DNA of 64,000 nt from Bordetella petrii (lineage in GTDB: Bacteria; Pseudomonadota; Gammaproteobacteria; Burkholderiales; Burkholderiaceae_B): NCBI RefSeq assembly GCF_017356245.1, contig NZ_JAFMZZ010000001.1, forward strand, positions 2,963,943 through 3,027,942, in the 5' to 3' direction. The notes under the pieces were generated by a model. It was not told where the DNA came from. It saw only the letters and a program-made list of their open reading frames with translations, and ran no database searches. Both the position numbers and the translations under genes were made by a program. Positions 29,667 to 38,690 of this stretch are shown piece after piece. How positions within the stretch are numbered: the first letter of the stretch is position 1; the number at the start of each line of letters is the position of its first letter.

Positions 29667-31328
29667 ATGACCTGGATGGTTGGCCGCTACACAACCTTTG
29701 TCGTGGTGCTGCTGGGCGCCGCCATTACTGCCGTGCTGGCGGCGACGGCATCCGTCCACTGGCTATGGGCGGCGGTGCCGCTGGCGCTGCTGGCGCTGCT
29801 GGGCATCTACGACCTGATCCAGGAACGCCACGCCATCCGCCGCAATTATCCGGTGCTGGGCAACCTGCGTTTCCTGTTCGAATTCATCCGCCCCGAGATC
29901 CGCCAGTACTTTCTGGAAGACGACACGCACGCCGCGCCGTTCTCGCGCGCGCAGCGCTCCATCGTGTACCAGCGCGCCAAGCTCGAAATCGACAAGCGCC
30001 CGTTCGGCACCCAGGAAGACGTCTACGGCGACCGCTACGAATGGATCAACCATTCGCTGGTGCCGGCGCACGTCGCCGATGCCGATTTCCGCGTGACCGT
30101 CGGCGGCGCCGAATGCACCCAGCCGTACTCGATGTCGGCATTCAACATTTCGGCCATGAGCTTCGGCGCCCTGTCGGCCAATGCCGTCATGGCGCTGAAC
30201 GAAGGCGCGCGCCAGGGCAACTTCGCGCACGACACCGGCGAGGGCGGCGTCAGCCGCTACCACCGCAAGGCCGGCGGCGCGCTGGTATGGAACATCGGCT
30301 CGGGCTATTTCGGCTGCCGCGACGAAAGCGGCGCGTTTTCCGAAGCCGCCTTTGTGCGCAACGCCTGTACCCCCCAGGTGAAAATGATCGAGATCAAGCT
30401 GTCGCAGGGCGCCAAGCCCGGCCACGGCGGCATTCTGCCGGGCGCCAAGGTGACGCCCGAAATCGCCGAGGCGCGCGGCGTCGCGGCCTGGCAAGACTGC
30501 AACTCGCCATCCAGCCACAGCGCGTTCGATTCGCCGATCGGTCTGCTGCATTTCGTGGCGCGCCTGCGTAAACTGTCCGAAGGCAAGCCGGTGGGCTTCA
30601 AGATGTGCGTGGGCCACCCCTGGGAATGGTTCGCCATCGTGAAGGCCATGCTCGAAACCGGCATCACGCCCGACTTCATCGTGGTCGACGGCGCCGAAGG
30701 CGGCACCGGCGCCGCGCCGGTCGAATTCGTCGACCACGTCGGCACCCCGCTGCGCGAAGGCCTGCGCCTGGTGCATAACACCCTGATCGGCGTGAACCTG
30801 CGCGACCGCATCCGGCTGGGCGCATCCGGCAAGATCATCACGGCCTTCGACATGGCGCGCGCCATGGCCATGGGCGCCGACTGGTGCAACGCCGCCCGCG
30901 GCTTCATGTTCGCGATCGGCTGCATCCAGGCGCAGGCCTGCCATACCGGCAAGTGCCCCACCGGCGTCACCACCCAGGACCCGCTGCGCCAACGCGCGCT
31001 GGTGGTGCCCGACAAGGCGCAGCGCGTGGCCCACTTCCATCGCAACACGCTGCATGCCCTGGCCGAGCTGCTGCAGGCCGCCGGCCTGACGCATCCCGGC
31101 CAGCTGCGCCCGCATCACATTGCGCGGCGCATCTCGTCCAGCGAAGTGCGCCTGCTGTCGGCCCTGTTCCCAGAACTGGAACCAGGCGAATTGCTGCGCG
31201 GCGAGTTCCGGCACACCCTGTTCAAGGTGGGCTGGTCGATGGCGCGGCCCGACTCGTTCCAGCCTGCGCACGATGTCACCGTGGCCCTGGCCGCCATCCA
31301 TCGCGCACAGGTGGCCACCACGCCCTGA
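29667..31328 (+). CDS. FMN-binding glutamate-synthase-like membrane protein
   Basis: 553 residues. Two membrane helices in the first 50 residues precede a domain like the FMN/Fe-S domain of glutamate synthase: GEGGVSRYHRKAGGALVWNIGSG, KPGHGGILPGAKVTPEIA, VVDGAEGGTGAAP, and the Fe-S cluster cysteines in CIQAQACHTGKCPTG. It lacks the glutamine amidotransferase domain, so it is not a full GltB. Homologues are widespread, membrane-anchored and of unknown reaction. Start placed at the ATG with GGGAG in front; an earlier in-frame GTG/ATG has no ribosome site. Confidence 0.87.
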   Translation: MTWMVGRYTTFVVVLLGAAITAVLAATASVHWLWAAVPLALLALLGIYDLIQERHAIRRNYPVLGNLRFLFEFIRPEIRQYFLEDDTHAAPFSRAQRSIVYQRAKLEIDKRPFGTQEDVYGDRYEWINHSLVPAHVADADFRVTVGGAECTQPYSMSAFNISAMSFGALSANAVMALNEGARQGNFAHDTGEGGVSRYHRKAGGALVWNIGSGYFGCRDESGAFSEAAFVRNACTPQVKMIEIKLSQGAKPGHGGILPGAKVTPEIAEARGVAAWQDCNSPSSHSAFDSPIGLLHFVARLRKLSEGKPVGFKMCVGHPWEWFAIVKAMLETGITPDFIVVDGAEGGTGAAPVEFVDHVGTPLREGLRLVHNTLIGVNLRDRIRLGASGKIITAFDMARAMAMGADWCNAARGFMFAIGCIQAQACHTGKCPTGVTTQDPLRQRALVVPDKAQRVAHFHRNTLHALAELLQAAGLTHPGQLRPHHIARRISSSEVRLLSALFPELEPGELLRGEFRHTLFKVGWSMARPDSFQPAHDVTVALAAIHRAQVATTP

Positions 31329-31343
31329 ACGCCGGCGCGGGCG

Positions 31344-32726
31344 CTACAGCCAGCGCTCGAACAGGCGCGAGAAAAACTCCATGAACCGGTTGCCGGCGCC
31401 GCGGTCGTGCCAGTCCTGCAGGGTAACCTGCTGGGCCGCGGCCACGTCGCTGTCGAACAGGGCTTCCATCTGGGCGCCGAACCGGCCGCCCAGAATTACC
31501 GCGTTGATTTCATAGTTCAGCGCGAAGCTGCGCCAATCCATGTTGCTGGACCCGACGGTGGACCACACCCCGTCGACCACGGCGGTCTTGGCGTGCAACA
31601 GCGCATCGCGGCGCTCGTATATCTTCACGCCGGCCTCGAGCAGATTTTCGTAGTGCGAGCGCCCGGCATGGAACACCAGCGACGAATCGCTGAATCCCGG
31701 CAGCACCAGCACCACGTCCACGCCGCGCCGCGCGGCATCCTGCAGCACTTCGACAAAGGCCGGGTCGGGCACGAAGTACGCCATGGTGATGTGGATGGAT
31801 TTCTGCGCGCTTTCGAAAGCCGACATCAGCGTCAGGTACACCGTGTAGCCGTCGCTGCGATCCGGCTGGTTGGCCAGGATGCGCACCGTCAGGTCGCCCT
31901 GCTCGACAGCGCGGGGAAAGAAATCGCCGTGCGCCAGCGGCGGCCCTTTCTGCGATTTCCAGCCCGCCAGGATCACGCGCTCGAGCTCGGCCACGGCGGG
32001 GCCGGCGATGCGTATATGGGTATCGCGCCAGGGCTGCGCCTCGCGGCCCGAACTGGCCGGACGCGAGCCGGATGAGTACACGCTGCTGACGTTGATGCCG
32101 CCCAGATAGCCGACCTTGCCGTCCACCACCAGCAGCTTGCGGTGGTTGCGCTGATTGGGCGACCATCCGCCGCGCGCCGAGGCCGGATTGACCGGGTTGA
32201 AGACGGCGACCTGCACGCCCGCCTCGCGCATGCGGTCGAACAGGGTATCGGGCGTCTGCAGTGTGCCCACCGCGTCGATCATGACGGCGACTGAAGCGCC
32301 GCGGCGCTGCGCGGCGATCAGCGCGTCGGCAAAGCGCCGGCCCGCTTCGTCATCGTCAAAAATATAGGTTTCCATGTGCACGTAATGCCGTGCCTGGCCA
32401 ATGGATTCCAGCATGGCGCGGTACGTGGCCGGCCCGTCGGCCAGCAGCCGCACATCGTTGCCCGGCACCAGCGGCGCGCCGCTGATGGCGGCTTCGATGG
32501 CCTGGTGGCGGGCCCGGAAGTCCTGCTCGCGCGCCGTGCCCGCACGCTTCACGATGTCCCTGCCCTGTTGATAGCTGGACCAGCCGGTGTCGGCCGACTG
32601 GCCCGCCTGTTCTTTACGCGCCTGGCGTTCCTGGGCGTCGGGCACCGTGGCGCAAGCCGCCAGCGATGCCATCAGCGCCAGCCACACCAGGCACCTTACC
32701 GCGCGTCTCGGATCGCGGGCTGGCAT
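31344..32726 (-). CDS. Phospholipase D-like lipoprotein (cardiolipin synthase family)
   Basis: 460 residues. A lipoprotein signal (CLVWLALMASLAACATVPD, lipobox LAAC) precedes two PLD/HKD motifs: HRKLLVVDGKVGYLGGIN and HAKTAVVDGVWSTVGSSNMD. The two-HKD layout is that of cardiolipin synthase B/C-type transferases, here anchored in the envelope by its lipid rather than by helices. The gene follows a small membrane protein gene by 15 bases. Cardiolipin synthesis is the likely role; a phospholipase or a phosphatidyl transfer to another head group is possible. Confidence 0.9.
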   Translation of the reverse strand: MPARDPRRAVRCLVWLALMASLAACATVPDAQERQARKEQAGQSADTGWSSYQQGRDIVKRAGTAREQDFRARHQAIEAAISGAPLVPGNDVRLLADGPATYRAMLESIGQARHYVHMETYIFDDDEAGRRFADALIAAQRRGASVAVMIDAVGTLQTPDTLFDRMREAGVQVAVFNPVNPASARGGWSPNQRNHRKLLVVDGKVGYLGGINVSSVYSSGSRPASSGREAQPWRDTHIRIAGPAVAELERVILAGWKSQKGPPLAHGDFFPRAVEQGDLTVRILANQPDRSDGYTVYLTLMSAFESAQKSIHITMAYFVPDPAFVEVLQDAARRGVDVVLVLPGFSDSSLVFHAGRSHYENLLEAGVKIYERRDALLHAKTAVVDGVWSTVGSSNMDWRSFALNYEINAVILGGRFGAQMEALFDSDVAAAQQVTLQDWHDRGAGNRFMEFFSRLFERWL

Positions 32727-32741
32727 GGCTGCATCCCCGGC

Positions 32742-33326
32742 TCAGGGCTGCCACTGGGTGCGATGCGAGATGGTCGTGCGGCGCGGCGCACCGCGCCGCG
32801 CCGGCTCGCGATCCGTCCAGCGGCCGCCGCGCCAGCGGCCGTGCTCGCGGTCGACCTGGAAGCCGCCCGCGTCGCGCAGCAGCGCCATCACCGCCTCTTC
32901 CTCATCGGGCTCGACGTGCACCGCCAGCAACACGGCCTGTTCGGCGGCGGGCAGGCTGTGCAGGCGGGCATTGCGCAGGGCCACCAGGCGCCGCCCGGCC
33001 CAAAGGGCGCCGGCAGCCGACCCCGCGCAGGCGCCCAGCACGGCCCCGCCCACGACGGCGATGTCGCCGCGGGCCAGGAAAATGGCGGCCACCGTGCCCA
33101 GCAGCGCGCCGGCCGCGGCCAGCGCCGCGGCGCGCCAGGCCATGCCGTAGCGCGCGTGCCCGGCCTGGGTCTCCGGGTCTTCATCCCAGGACTGGACCCG
33201 CCCGGTGCGGCGCCCGCCCCGGAACAGGCTGACCGCCTCTTCGCGGAAACCTTCGGCAAACAGCGCATGCGCCGCGCTCTTGGCCGACGGGACACTATCA
33301 AAACGTGCAACGATCATCGACGACAT
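32742..33326 (-). CDS. Small membrane protein of unknown function
   Basis: 194 residues, not recognised. The N-terminus (MIVARFDSVPSAKSAAHALFAEGF) looks like a ferredoxin-like fold similar to general-stress YflT-like domains. Two glycine/alanine-rich hydrophobic stretches follow (AALAAAGALLGTVAAIFLARG and VVGGAVLGACAGSAAGALWAG), then a soluble part with HVEPDEEEAVMALLRDAGGFQVDREHG and an Arg-rich tail. The layout suggests a membrane hairpin between two copies of a sensor-like fold. It is upstream of the PLD lipoprotein in the same direction. Confidence 0.75.
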   Translation of the reverse strand: MSSMIVARFDSVPSAKSAAHALFAEGFREEAVSLFRGGRRTGRVQSWDEDPETQAGHARYGMAWRAAALAAAGALLGTVAAIFLARGDIAVVGGAVLGACAGSAAGALWAGRRLVALRNARLHSLPAAEQAVLLAVHVEPDEEEAVMALLRDAGGFQVDREHGRWRGGRWTDREPARRGAPRRTTISHRTQWQP

Positions 33327-33569
33327 ACGCAGTCTCTTGGCATATTGACTCTTGACTTTATTCTGCTCGCCCGGCCGGGGCCTGTCCTGTGGTTTCGCAA
33401 CCAGCAGTAATGCGGTATTTCGGCGCCCCGCGCCCAGACACACTTTTTCGCCAGCGCCCCGCCCTGCTTGCGTTTCGTTAAAAAGCATTGCAATCGGCCC
33501 GTGGGGCTTGCGGCGCGGCGGAATCGCCGGTGACAATAAGTGTCGCGCCAACTGCAAGGAAGCAACCGC

Positions 33570-34547
33570 ATGGTCCAGCCCCGCAGCATGTTCGCCGCCG
33601 CGCCCCCCGCCTTTCTGGAACCCTCGCCCGACGATACCGCGCAGGCCCTCCAGGAACTGCAGGCCGGCCTGCTCGCCCGCCCGGCGCGCATCGATCCCAA
33701 ATACCTGTACGACCGCCTCGGCTCCAGCCTGTTCACTGCCATCACGCAACTGCCCGAGTACTATCCCACGCGCTGCGAAGCCGAGATCCTGCGCGACCAC
33801 GCCGCCGACATCGCCCGTCACGTAGGCGCGATCGATTCGCTGGTCGATCTGGGCGCCGGCGATTGCGTCAAGGCAGAACGCCTGTTCGCCAGCCTGCGCC
33901 CGCGGCGCTATGTGCCCATCGATATCTCGGCGGATTACCTGCGCGCGGCAGTCCAGCGCCTGGAACACGCCCATCCGGGGCTCGAGATCATCGCGCTGGG
34001 CCAGGACTTCCATCATGCGCTCGATCTGCCCGACACCATTCCGGACGCCGGGCGGCTGTTCTTCTATCCCGGTTCCAGCATCGGCAACCTGGACCCGGCC
34101 GAAGCGCTGGCCATGCTGGCGCGCATACGCGCCGCCTGTGCCGGCGGCGGCCTGCTGGTCGGCATCGACCGCGTCAAGCCGCGCCGCATTCTCGAACCCG
34201 CGTACGACGACGCGCTGCACCTGACCGCCGCGTTCAACCTGAACCTGCTGCGGCACGTCAACCACCTGCTGGGCAGCGATTTCAACGTGCACGACTGGAG
34301 CCACGTGGCCCACTACGACGAGCCCCACTCGCGCATGCAGATGTACCTGCAGGCGCTGGGCGATGTCAGCGTCGGCTGGCCGGGCGCGCAGCGGCGCTTC
34401 GGCAGCGGCGAACGCATCCACACGGAAAACTCGTACAAGTACACGGTGGACGGCTTTCGCGATCTGCTTGCGCGGGCCGGCTACACCCGCATCGAGCACT
34501 GGTCGGACGCACGCGACTGGTTTTCTGTTTTCAGCGCGCGGGCCTGA
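33570..34547 (+). CDS. egtD: L-histidine N(alpha)-methyltransferase (ergothioneine biosynthesis)
   Basis: 325 residues of the EgtD family: KYLYDRLGSSLFTAITQLPEYYPTR at the start, SAM-binding LVDLGAGDCVKAERLF, FFYPGSSIGNLDPAEA, and the histidine-pocket motif ERIHTENSYKYT. It trimethylates L-histidine to hercynine. AAGGA lies 9 bases before the ATG. egtB starts 17 bases after the stop, so the two form an operon. No egtA, egtC or egtE is in the window. Confidence 0.94.
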   Translation: MVQPRSMFAAAPPAFLEPSPDDTAQALQELQAGLLARPARIDPKYLYDRLGSSLFTAITQLPEYYPTRCEAEILRDHAADIARHVGAIDSLVDLGAGDCVKAERLFASLRPRRYVPIDISADYLRAAVQRLEHAHPGLEIIALGQDFHHALDLPDTIPDAGRLFFYPGSSIGNLDPAEALAMLARIRAACAGGGLLVGIDRVKPRRILEPAYDDALHLTAAFNLNLLRHVNHLLGSDFNVHDWSHVAHYDEPHSRMQMYLQALGDVSVGWPGAQRRFGSGERIHTENSYKYTVDGFRDLLARAGYTRIEHWSDARDWFSVFSARA

Positions 34548-34564
34548 ACCGCGCCATCCCACCC

Positions 34565-35884
34565 ATGCTCTCCGACACCGCCATGGCTCCCGCCTGCCTG
34601 CTGACCCACTCTGCCCCGCCGCGCGATGCCGCCGCCGGCCTGGCGCAGCGCTATGAACGCGTGCGCGGCCAGACCCGCGCGCTGGCCGAGCCGCTCAGCC
34701 CCGAAGACTGCCAGATCCAGTCCATGCCCGACTGCAGCCCGGTCAAATGGCACCTGGCCCATACGACCTGGTTTTTCGAAACCTTCATCCTGGCGCGCTT
34801 CCTGCCCGGGCATCCGCCGTTCCATCCGCAATACCGGATGCTGTTCAATTCGTACTACAACGCCATCGGCGACCGCCATCCGCGCCCGCAGCGCGGCATG
34901 CTGTCGCGCCCGCCGCTGGCCGACGTGCTGCGCTACCGCGACGCGGTCGACACTGCCATGGCCGGCCTGCTGGCCCGCCCCGAAGACGCCGGCCCCGACT
35001 TCGAGCAGTTGGTCGAACTGGGCCTGCACCATGAGCAGCAGCACCAGGAACTCATCCTGACCGACATCAAGCATGCCCTGTCGCTGAACCCGCTCAAGCC
35101 CGCCTACGCGCCGGCGCGGCAGGGCGGACTGCCCGCGGCCACCCCGGCGGGCTGGAGCCGCTATCCAGGCGGCTGCGTGCGCATCGGCCACCAGCCGCCC
35201 GGGTTCGCCTTCGACAACGAAGGGCCGGCGCACGACGTGCTGCTGCGCCCGTTCCACCTGGCCAATCGCCTGGTGACTCAGGGCGAATATCTGGAATTCA
35301 TGCGTGACGGCGGCTACCGGCGCCCCGAACTATGGCTGTCGCTCGGATGGGACCGGGTCTGCGCCGAGCAATGGCGCGCCCCGCTGTACTGGGAAGGCCG
35401 GAAAGACGACTGGCGGATCTTCACGCTGCACGGCATGCAGCCGCTGGACCCCCACGCGCCGGTCGCCCACGTCAGCTATTACGAGGCCGATGCCTACGCC
35501 CGCTGGGCCCGCGTGCGGCTGCCGCGCGAAGCCGAGTGGGAACACGCGGCCCGCGCCAGCCAGGCGCCGGGGCATGCCAACCTGCTCGACCACGGCCACC
35601 TGCACCCCCGCGCCGCGGCCCAGTGCCCGCCCGCCGGCGGGCCGGTGCAACTGTATGGCGATGTATGGGAATGGACCAGCAGCGCCTACGACGCCTATCC
35701 GGGCTACGCGCCGCCCGCCGGCGCCGTGGGCGAATACAACGGCAAATTCATGTGCAACCAGTACGTGCTGCGCGGCGGCTCGTGCGCCACCCCGGCCGAT
35801 CACATCCGGGCCACTTACCGCAACTTCTTCCCGCCCGAGGCGCGCTGGCAGTTCTCGGGCATCCGCCTGGCGCGCGACGCCTGA
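34565..35884 (+). CDS. egtB: Ergothioneine biosynthesis sulfoxide synthase EgtB
   Basis: 439 residues. The N-terminal DinB-like domain carries the iron ligands WHLAHTTWFFE and HHEQQHQE (HxxxHxE); the C-terminal formylglycine-generating-enzyme-like domain ends in GDVWEWTSSAYDAYPGY and LRGGSCATPADHIRATYRNFFPP. It joins hercynine to a thiol with O2. Which thiol donor it uses (gamma-glutamylcysteine or cysteine) cannot be read reliably from the sequence; the absence of egtA/egtC here would suit cysteine. Second gene of egtD-egtB. Confidence 0.94.
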   Translation: MLSDTAMAPACLLTHSAPPRDAAAGLAQRYERVRGQTRALAEPLSPEDCQIQSMPDCSPVKWHLAHTTWFFETFILARFLPGHPPFHPQYRMLFNSYYNAIGDRHPRPQRGMLSRPPLADVLRYRDAVDTAMAGLLARPEDAGPDFEQLVELGLHHEQQHQELILTDIKHALSLNPLKPAYAPARQGGLPAATPAGWSRYPGGCVRIGHQPPGFAFDNEGPAHDVLLRPFHLANRLVTQGEYLEFMRDGGYRRPELWLSLGWDRVCAEQWRAPLYWEGRKDDWRIFTLHGMQPLDPHAPVAHVSYYEADAYARWARVRLPREAEWEHAARASQAPGHANLLDHGHLHPRAAAQCPPAGGPVQLYGDVWEWTSSAYDAYPGYAPPAGAVGEYNGKFMCNQYVLRGGSCATPADHIRATYRNFFPPEARWQFSGIRLARDA

Positions 35885-35889
35885 CAGGT

Positions 35890-35919
35890 TTGCGCCGAAA
35901 TAAAAGGTCATGCTAGAAT
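35890..35919 (+). promoter_or_regulatory. Probable promoter for tRNA-Met
   Basis: TTGCGC, an 18-base spacer and TAGAAT, beginning six bases after the egtB stop and about 90 bases before the tRNA. A hairpin (CCCAGG...CCTGGG) lies in the leader. Confidence 0.5.
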
Positions 35920-36006
35920 TTCGTTCTTGCCCAGGCACGCGTTACTTTGTTACCTGGGCCAGGCAGCATCAGTGTGCATTGCAGTTTGTTTGTGCACACA
36001 TTGCTT

Positions 36007-36083
36007 GGCGCATTAGCTCAGCCGGTTAGAGCGACGGAATCATAATCCGCAGGTCCCCTGTTCGAATCAGGGATGCGCCACCA
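36007..36083 (+). tRNA. tRNA-Met (anticodon CAT)
   Basis: 77 bases with CCA. Acceptor GGCGCAT/ATGCGCC, D arm GCTC-AGCCGGTTA-GAGC, anticodon loop ATCATAA, T arm CCCTG-TTCGAAT-CAGGG. The paired first acceptor base rules out the initiator. Anticodon CAT could also belong to tRNA-Ile2 (lysidine), but the body looks like elongator Met. Confidence 0.88.
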
Positions 36084-36093
36084 AGATTTCTGC

Positions 36094-36128
36094 AGGGCGC
36101 CCATGCCACATGGGCGCCCTTTGTTTTT
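36094..36128 (+). terminator. Intrinsic terminator after tRNA-Met
   Basis: A perfect 10-bp stem AGGGCGCCCA/TGGGCGCCCT with a 7-base loop, followed by TTGTTTTT. Confidence 0.85.
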
Positions 36129-36151
36129 GGTTTTGGCTTTTGGCCGCCAGC

Positions 36152-36511
36152 TCAAGCCGCCACGCGCAGGTGCCGCCGCGACTGGCCGCCCCTGATGGGC
36201 CGCAGCAGGCTGCTGGGCACGTCCTCGACCAACGCCGGTTCGCACCGCACGCTGACCTGCCCCGGCAGGATCCAGCTCTTGCCGTGGCGGCATTCGGTGG
36301 CGCGCAATTCCTGCGCCAGGCGCAGCGCGTCGAGCTCGGCGCGATCGCGGCCGGAACGCACCATGTCGCAGAACCGGGCAAAGCTGAAGGTGTGCGCGCC
36401 CTCGCGCCCTATTACATCGACGCAGCCGCGAAACTCGCCGAAGCCGACCTCATGCACGCGCGGCCGGATGGAATAGCTCACCTTGGAAGCAAAAGCAGAA
36501 AACGTATCCAT
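36152..36511 (-). CDS. Unknown small protein
   Basis: 119 residues, not recognised. MDTFSAFASKVSYSIRPRVHEVGFGEFRG opens it; the rest is soluble, with four Cys residues spread out and an Arg-rich C-terminus (LLRPIRGGQSRRHLRVAA). The ATG is chosen because GGGAGA stands nine bases upstream. Codon pattern is GC3-rich like its neighbours, which supports coding. Single gene between tRNA-Met and an AI-2E-family permease. Confidence 0.6.
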   Translation of the reverse strand: MDTFSAFASKVSYSIRPRVHEVGFGEFRGCVDVIGREGAHTFSFARFCDMVRSGRDRAELDALRLAQELRATECRHGKSWILPGQVSVRCEPALVEDVPSSLLRPIRGGQSRRHLRVAA

Positions 36512-36659
36512 GATTTGATCTCCCTGATGAAGCACTACGGTTTCAGGGTAGAGCAAAAATATGGCAAGCCCGCGCCGCCTTTGCAATCTTTGAAGAGGAT
36601 TACCCGGCCGTTACAAAATCCATAATTCACTACATCCGTTGCAAGAATCGCTCCCGGAA

Positions 36660-37742
36660 TCAGGGCTGGGCGGGCGGGTCGTCGCGATCGGCAACCTCGG
36701 CAAAATCAGAGGTGAAGAGGTCCCAGCAGGCAATGAACAGCGCCGCGATCAACGGCCCGATCACGAAACCGTTCAGGCCGAACAGCGCCATGCCACCCAG
36801 CGTGGAGATCAGCACCACATAATCGGGCAGCTTGGTGTCCTTGCCGACCAGCAGCGGGCGCAGCACGTTGTCGACCATGCCGATCACCAGCACGCCGTAC
36901 AGGATCAGCGCCACGCCCTGCCATATGGCGCCGGTAACCAGGAAGTACACGGCCACCGGCACCCAGATCAGGCCCGCGCCGATGGCGGGCAGCAGCGACA
37001 GGAAGGCCATCACCACCCCCCACAGCACCGGCCCCTGGATGCCCAGAACGTAGAAAATCACGCCGCCCAGCGCGCCCTGCGCCGCGGCCACCGCGATGTT
37101 GCCCTTGACGGTGGCGCGGATCACGGTGGTGAACTTGCGCAGCAGGTGCGTCTTGCGGCCGCCGCTGAGGGGGATCGCGGCGCGCAGGCGCGCCGACAGC
37201 AGCGACCCGTCGCGCAGCAGGAAAAACAGCAGGTACAGCATGATGCCGAAACTGATCAGGAACTGGAATGTGTCCTGCCCGATATTGAACGCCTGGGTGG
37301 CCAGGTACTGGCTGCCCTGCATCGCGCCCGCGGTGAGCTTGTCTTGCAGGCTGGTGATGTCGGCCATGCCGAAGCGCGTCAGCAGGCTGTGCAGCGATGC
37401 CGGCAGCGCGTCGATCACCTGCTGGAAATAAACGCCGAAGTTCAGATTGCCCGACTTGACGCGCTGGTAAAGATTGGCGCCTTCCTGGACCAGCGAGCCC
37501 GTGATGAACGTGACAGGCACGATCACCACCAGCAGCACCAGCAGCAGCGTGGCCAGCGCGGCCAGATTGCGCCGCTTGCCCAGCTTGGCGGCGATGCGGC
37601 GATGCACCGGCGCGAAAATGATCGCCAGGATCGCCCCCCAGAACACCGCGCCATAGAAAGGCCACAGCACCCAGCCGAAAGCGATGGAGACGAGCACCAG
37701 CAACAACAGGAAAAAGCGGTTATGCAGGCTAGAGCCGTTCAT
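36660..37742 (-). CDS. AI-2E family transporter (YdiK/TqsA-like permease)
   Basis: 360 residues with about eight hydrophobic helices: two paired at the N-terminus (FFLLLLVLVSIAFGWVLWPFYGAVFWGAILAIIFAPVH), one after, and a group in the C-terminal half containing the family signature GQAALGG-like AAAQGALGGVIFYVLGI, FLSLLPAIGAGLIWVPVAVY and LRPLLVGKDTKLPDYVVLIST. Members export autoinducer-2 or act as Na+/H+ antiporters; the substrate is not predictable. The ATG at 37742 (MNGSSLHNRFF) is chosen; an in-frame ATG four codons upstream is equally possible. Confidence 0.9.
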   Translation of the reverse strand: MNGSSLHNRFFLLLLVLVSIAFGWVLWPFYGAVFWGAILAIIFAPVHRRIAAKLGKRRNLAALATLLLVLLVVIVPVTFITGSLVQEGANLYQRVKSGNLNFGVYFQQVIDALPASLHSLLTRFGMADITSLQDKLTAGAMQGSQYLATQAFNIGQDTFQFLISFGIMLYLLFFLLRDGSLLSARLRAAIPLSGGRKTHLLRKFTTVIRATVKGNIAVAAAQGALGGVIFYVLGIQGPVLWGVVMAFLSLLPAIGAGLIWVPVAVYFLVTGAIWQGVALILYGVLVIGMVDNVLRPLLVGKDTKLPDYVVLISTLGGMALFGLNGFVIGPLIAALFIACWDLFTSDFAEVADRDDPPAQP

Positions 37743-37809
37743 ATTTGATCCCATGCGCGGCGGTTGCCGCGTGAGGCGCAATTGTACAAATCCGGCGTGA
37801 CGGCGCGCA

Positions 37810-38502
37810 TCAGGCCGGCGCCAGGGCCCGCAGGCTGCGCTGCGCCTGGCTGACCGCCTCGGCATGGCCGTTGAGCGCATCGAGCAGGCGGTTCAGCTCT
37901 TGTTGTATGGATGGGTCGCGCACCGATGCCGAGTCGGCATCGATGACGATCTGTTCGCGGTGGCGGGCCACGAACTCGGCCACCCGCACGGCATCGTCGA
38001 GCGCCGCGGAGGCCACCGCCAGCAAGGGATCCAGGCGGGCCGCGCTACGGGTCACCGCGCGCTGGTAAGCCTGCGCGTAGACGGCCTGCAGGTCGGCCGG
38101 CTGCTCCAGCGCGGCGCGTTCGGTGCGCGCCTGTTCCAGCGCCTTGCCCAGGTCGGCGCGCGCCTCGGACAACGCCTGCCGGTCGGACAGCAAGGCATCC
38201 TGGCGCGCCTGCAATTGCGCCAGCGTATGCAGCTCTTCGTCTTCCAGCGCGTTTGCCAGGCGCTCGACCACCGACGCGGCCACCGCATTGAAATCGGCCA
38301 GCACCTGGTAATGCTCGACATAATCGCCGAAGGCGTCGCGCTGGGCTTCGTCCAGCGCCGGCACGGCCGTGCCCGGCGCATCGGCGACCTTGGCCTGCAG
38401 CCAGGCCATGAACGCGGCGCGCTGCTCCGGCTCTTTGTTGACGCAGCCGGCCAACGCCAGGCTGGCGGCCAGCAGCCATATGAAACGAAACGCTATGCGC
38501 AT
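37810..38502 (-). CDS. DUF3053 (YiaF-like) lipoprotein
   Basis: 230 residues. Lipoprotein signal MRIAFRFIWLLAASLALAGC with lipobox LAGC; the mature protein begins CVNKEPEQRAAFMAWLQ, as in E. coli YiaF. The remainder is mainly alpha-helical with heptad-like stretches (LHTLAQLQARQDALLSDRQALSEARADLGKALEQ region), probably a coiled coil facing the periplasm. Function unknown. Single gene on the minus strand; start placed at the signal peptide. Confidence 0.82.
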   Translation of the reverse strand: MRIAFRFIWLLAASLALAGCVNKEPEQRAAFMAWLQAKVADAPGTAVPALDEAQRDAFGDYVEHYQVLADFNAVAASVVERLANALEDEELHTLAQLQARQDALLSDRQALSEARADLGKALEQARTERAALEQPADLQAVYAQAYQRAVTRSAARLDPLLAVASAALDDAVRVAEFVARHREQIVIDADSASVRDPSIQQELNRLLDALNGHAEAVSQAQRSLRALAPA

Positions 38503-38690
38503 GCTTCCCCCATTTGCGGCGGCCGGCGCCGGGCCGCCGGCCGGATCGAACATTAACCCAACTGCAGCCGCCCATACAGCGCTTAGAGGATTTGTTGCCT
38601 CGGAATCGATATGTGACACGGCCCCGCGGGCCGGCGGCGACCCCTGCCCTACAATTGCCTCATTCTCTCTTTTGCACCGCGTTGCCCGCC

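Noticed and set aside
36007..36083. The CAT-anticodon tRNA as tRNA-Ile2 or initiator tRNA
   Set aside because: The first acceptor pair is matched, unlike the initiator, and the body resembles elongator tRNA-Met. Ile2 cannot be excluded completely without a lysidine-determinant analysis.
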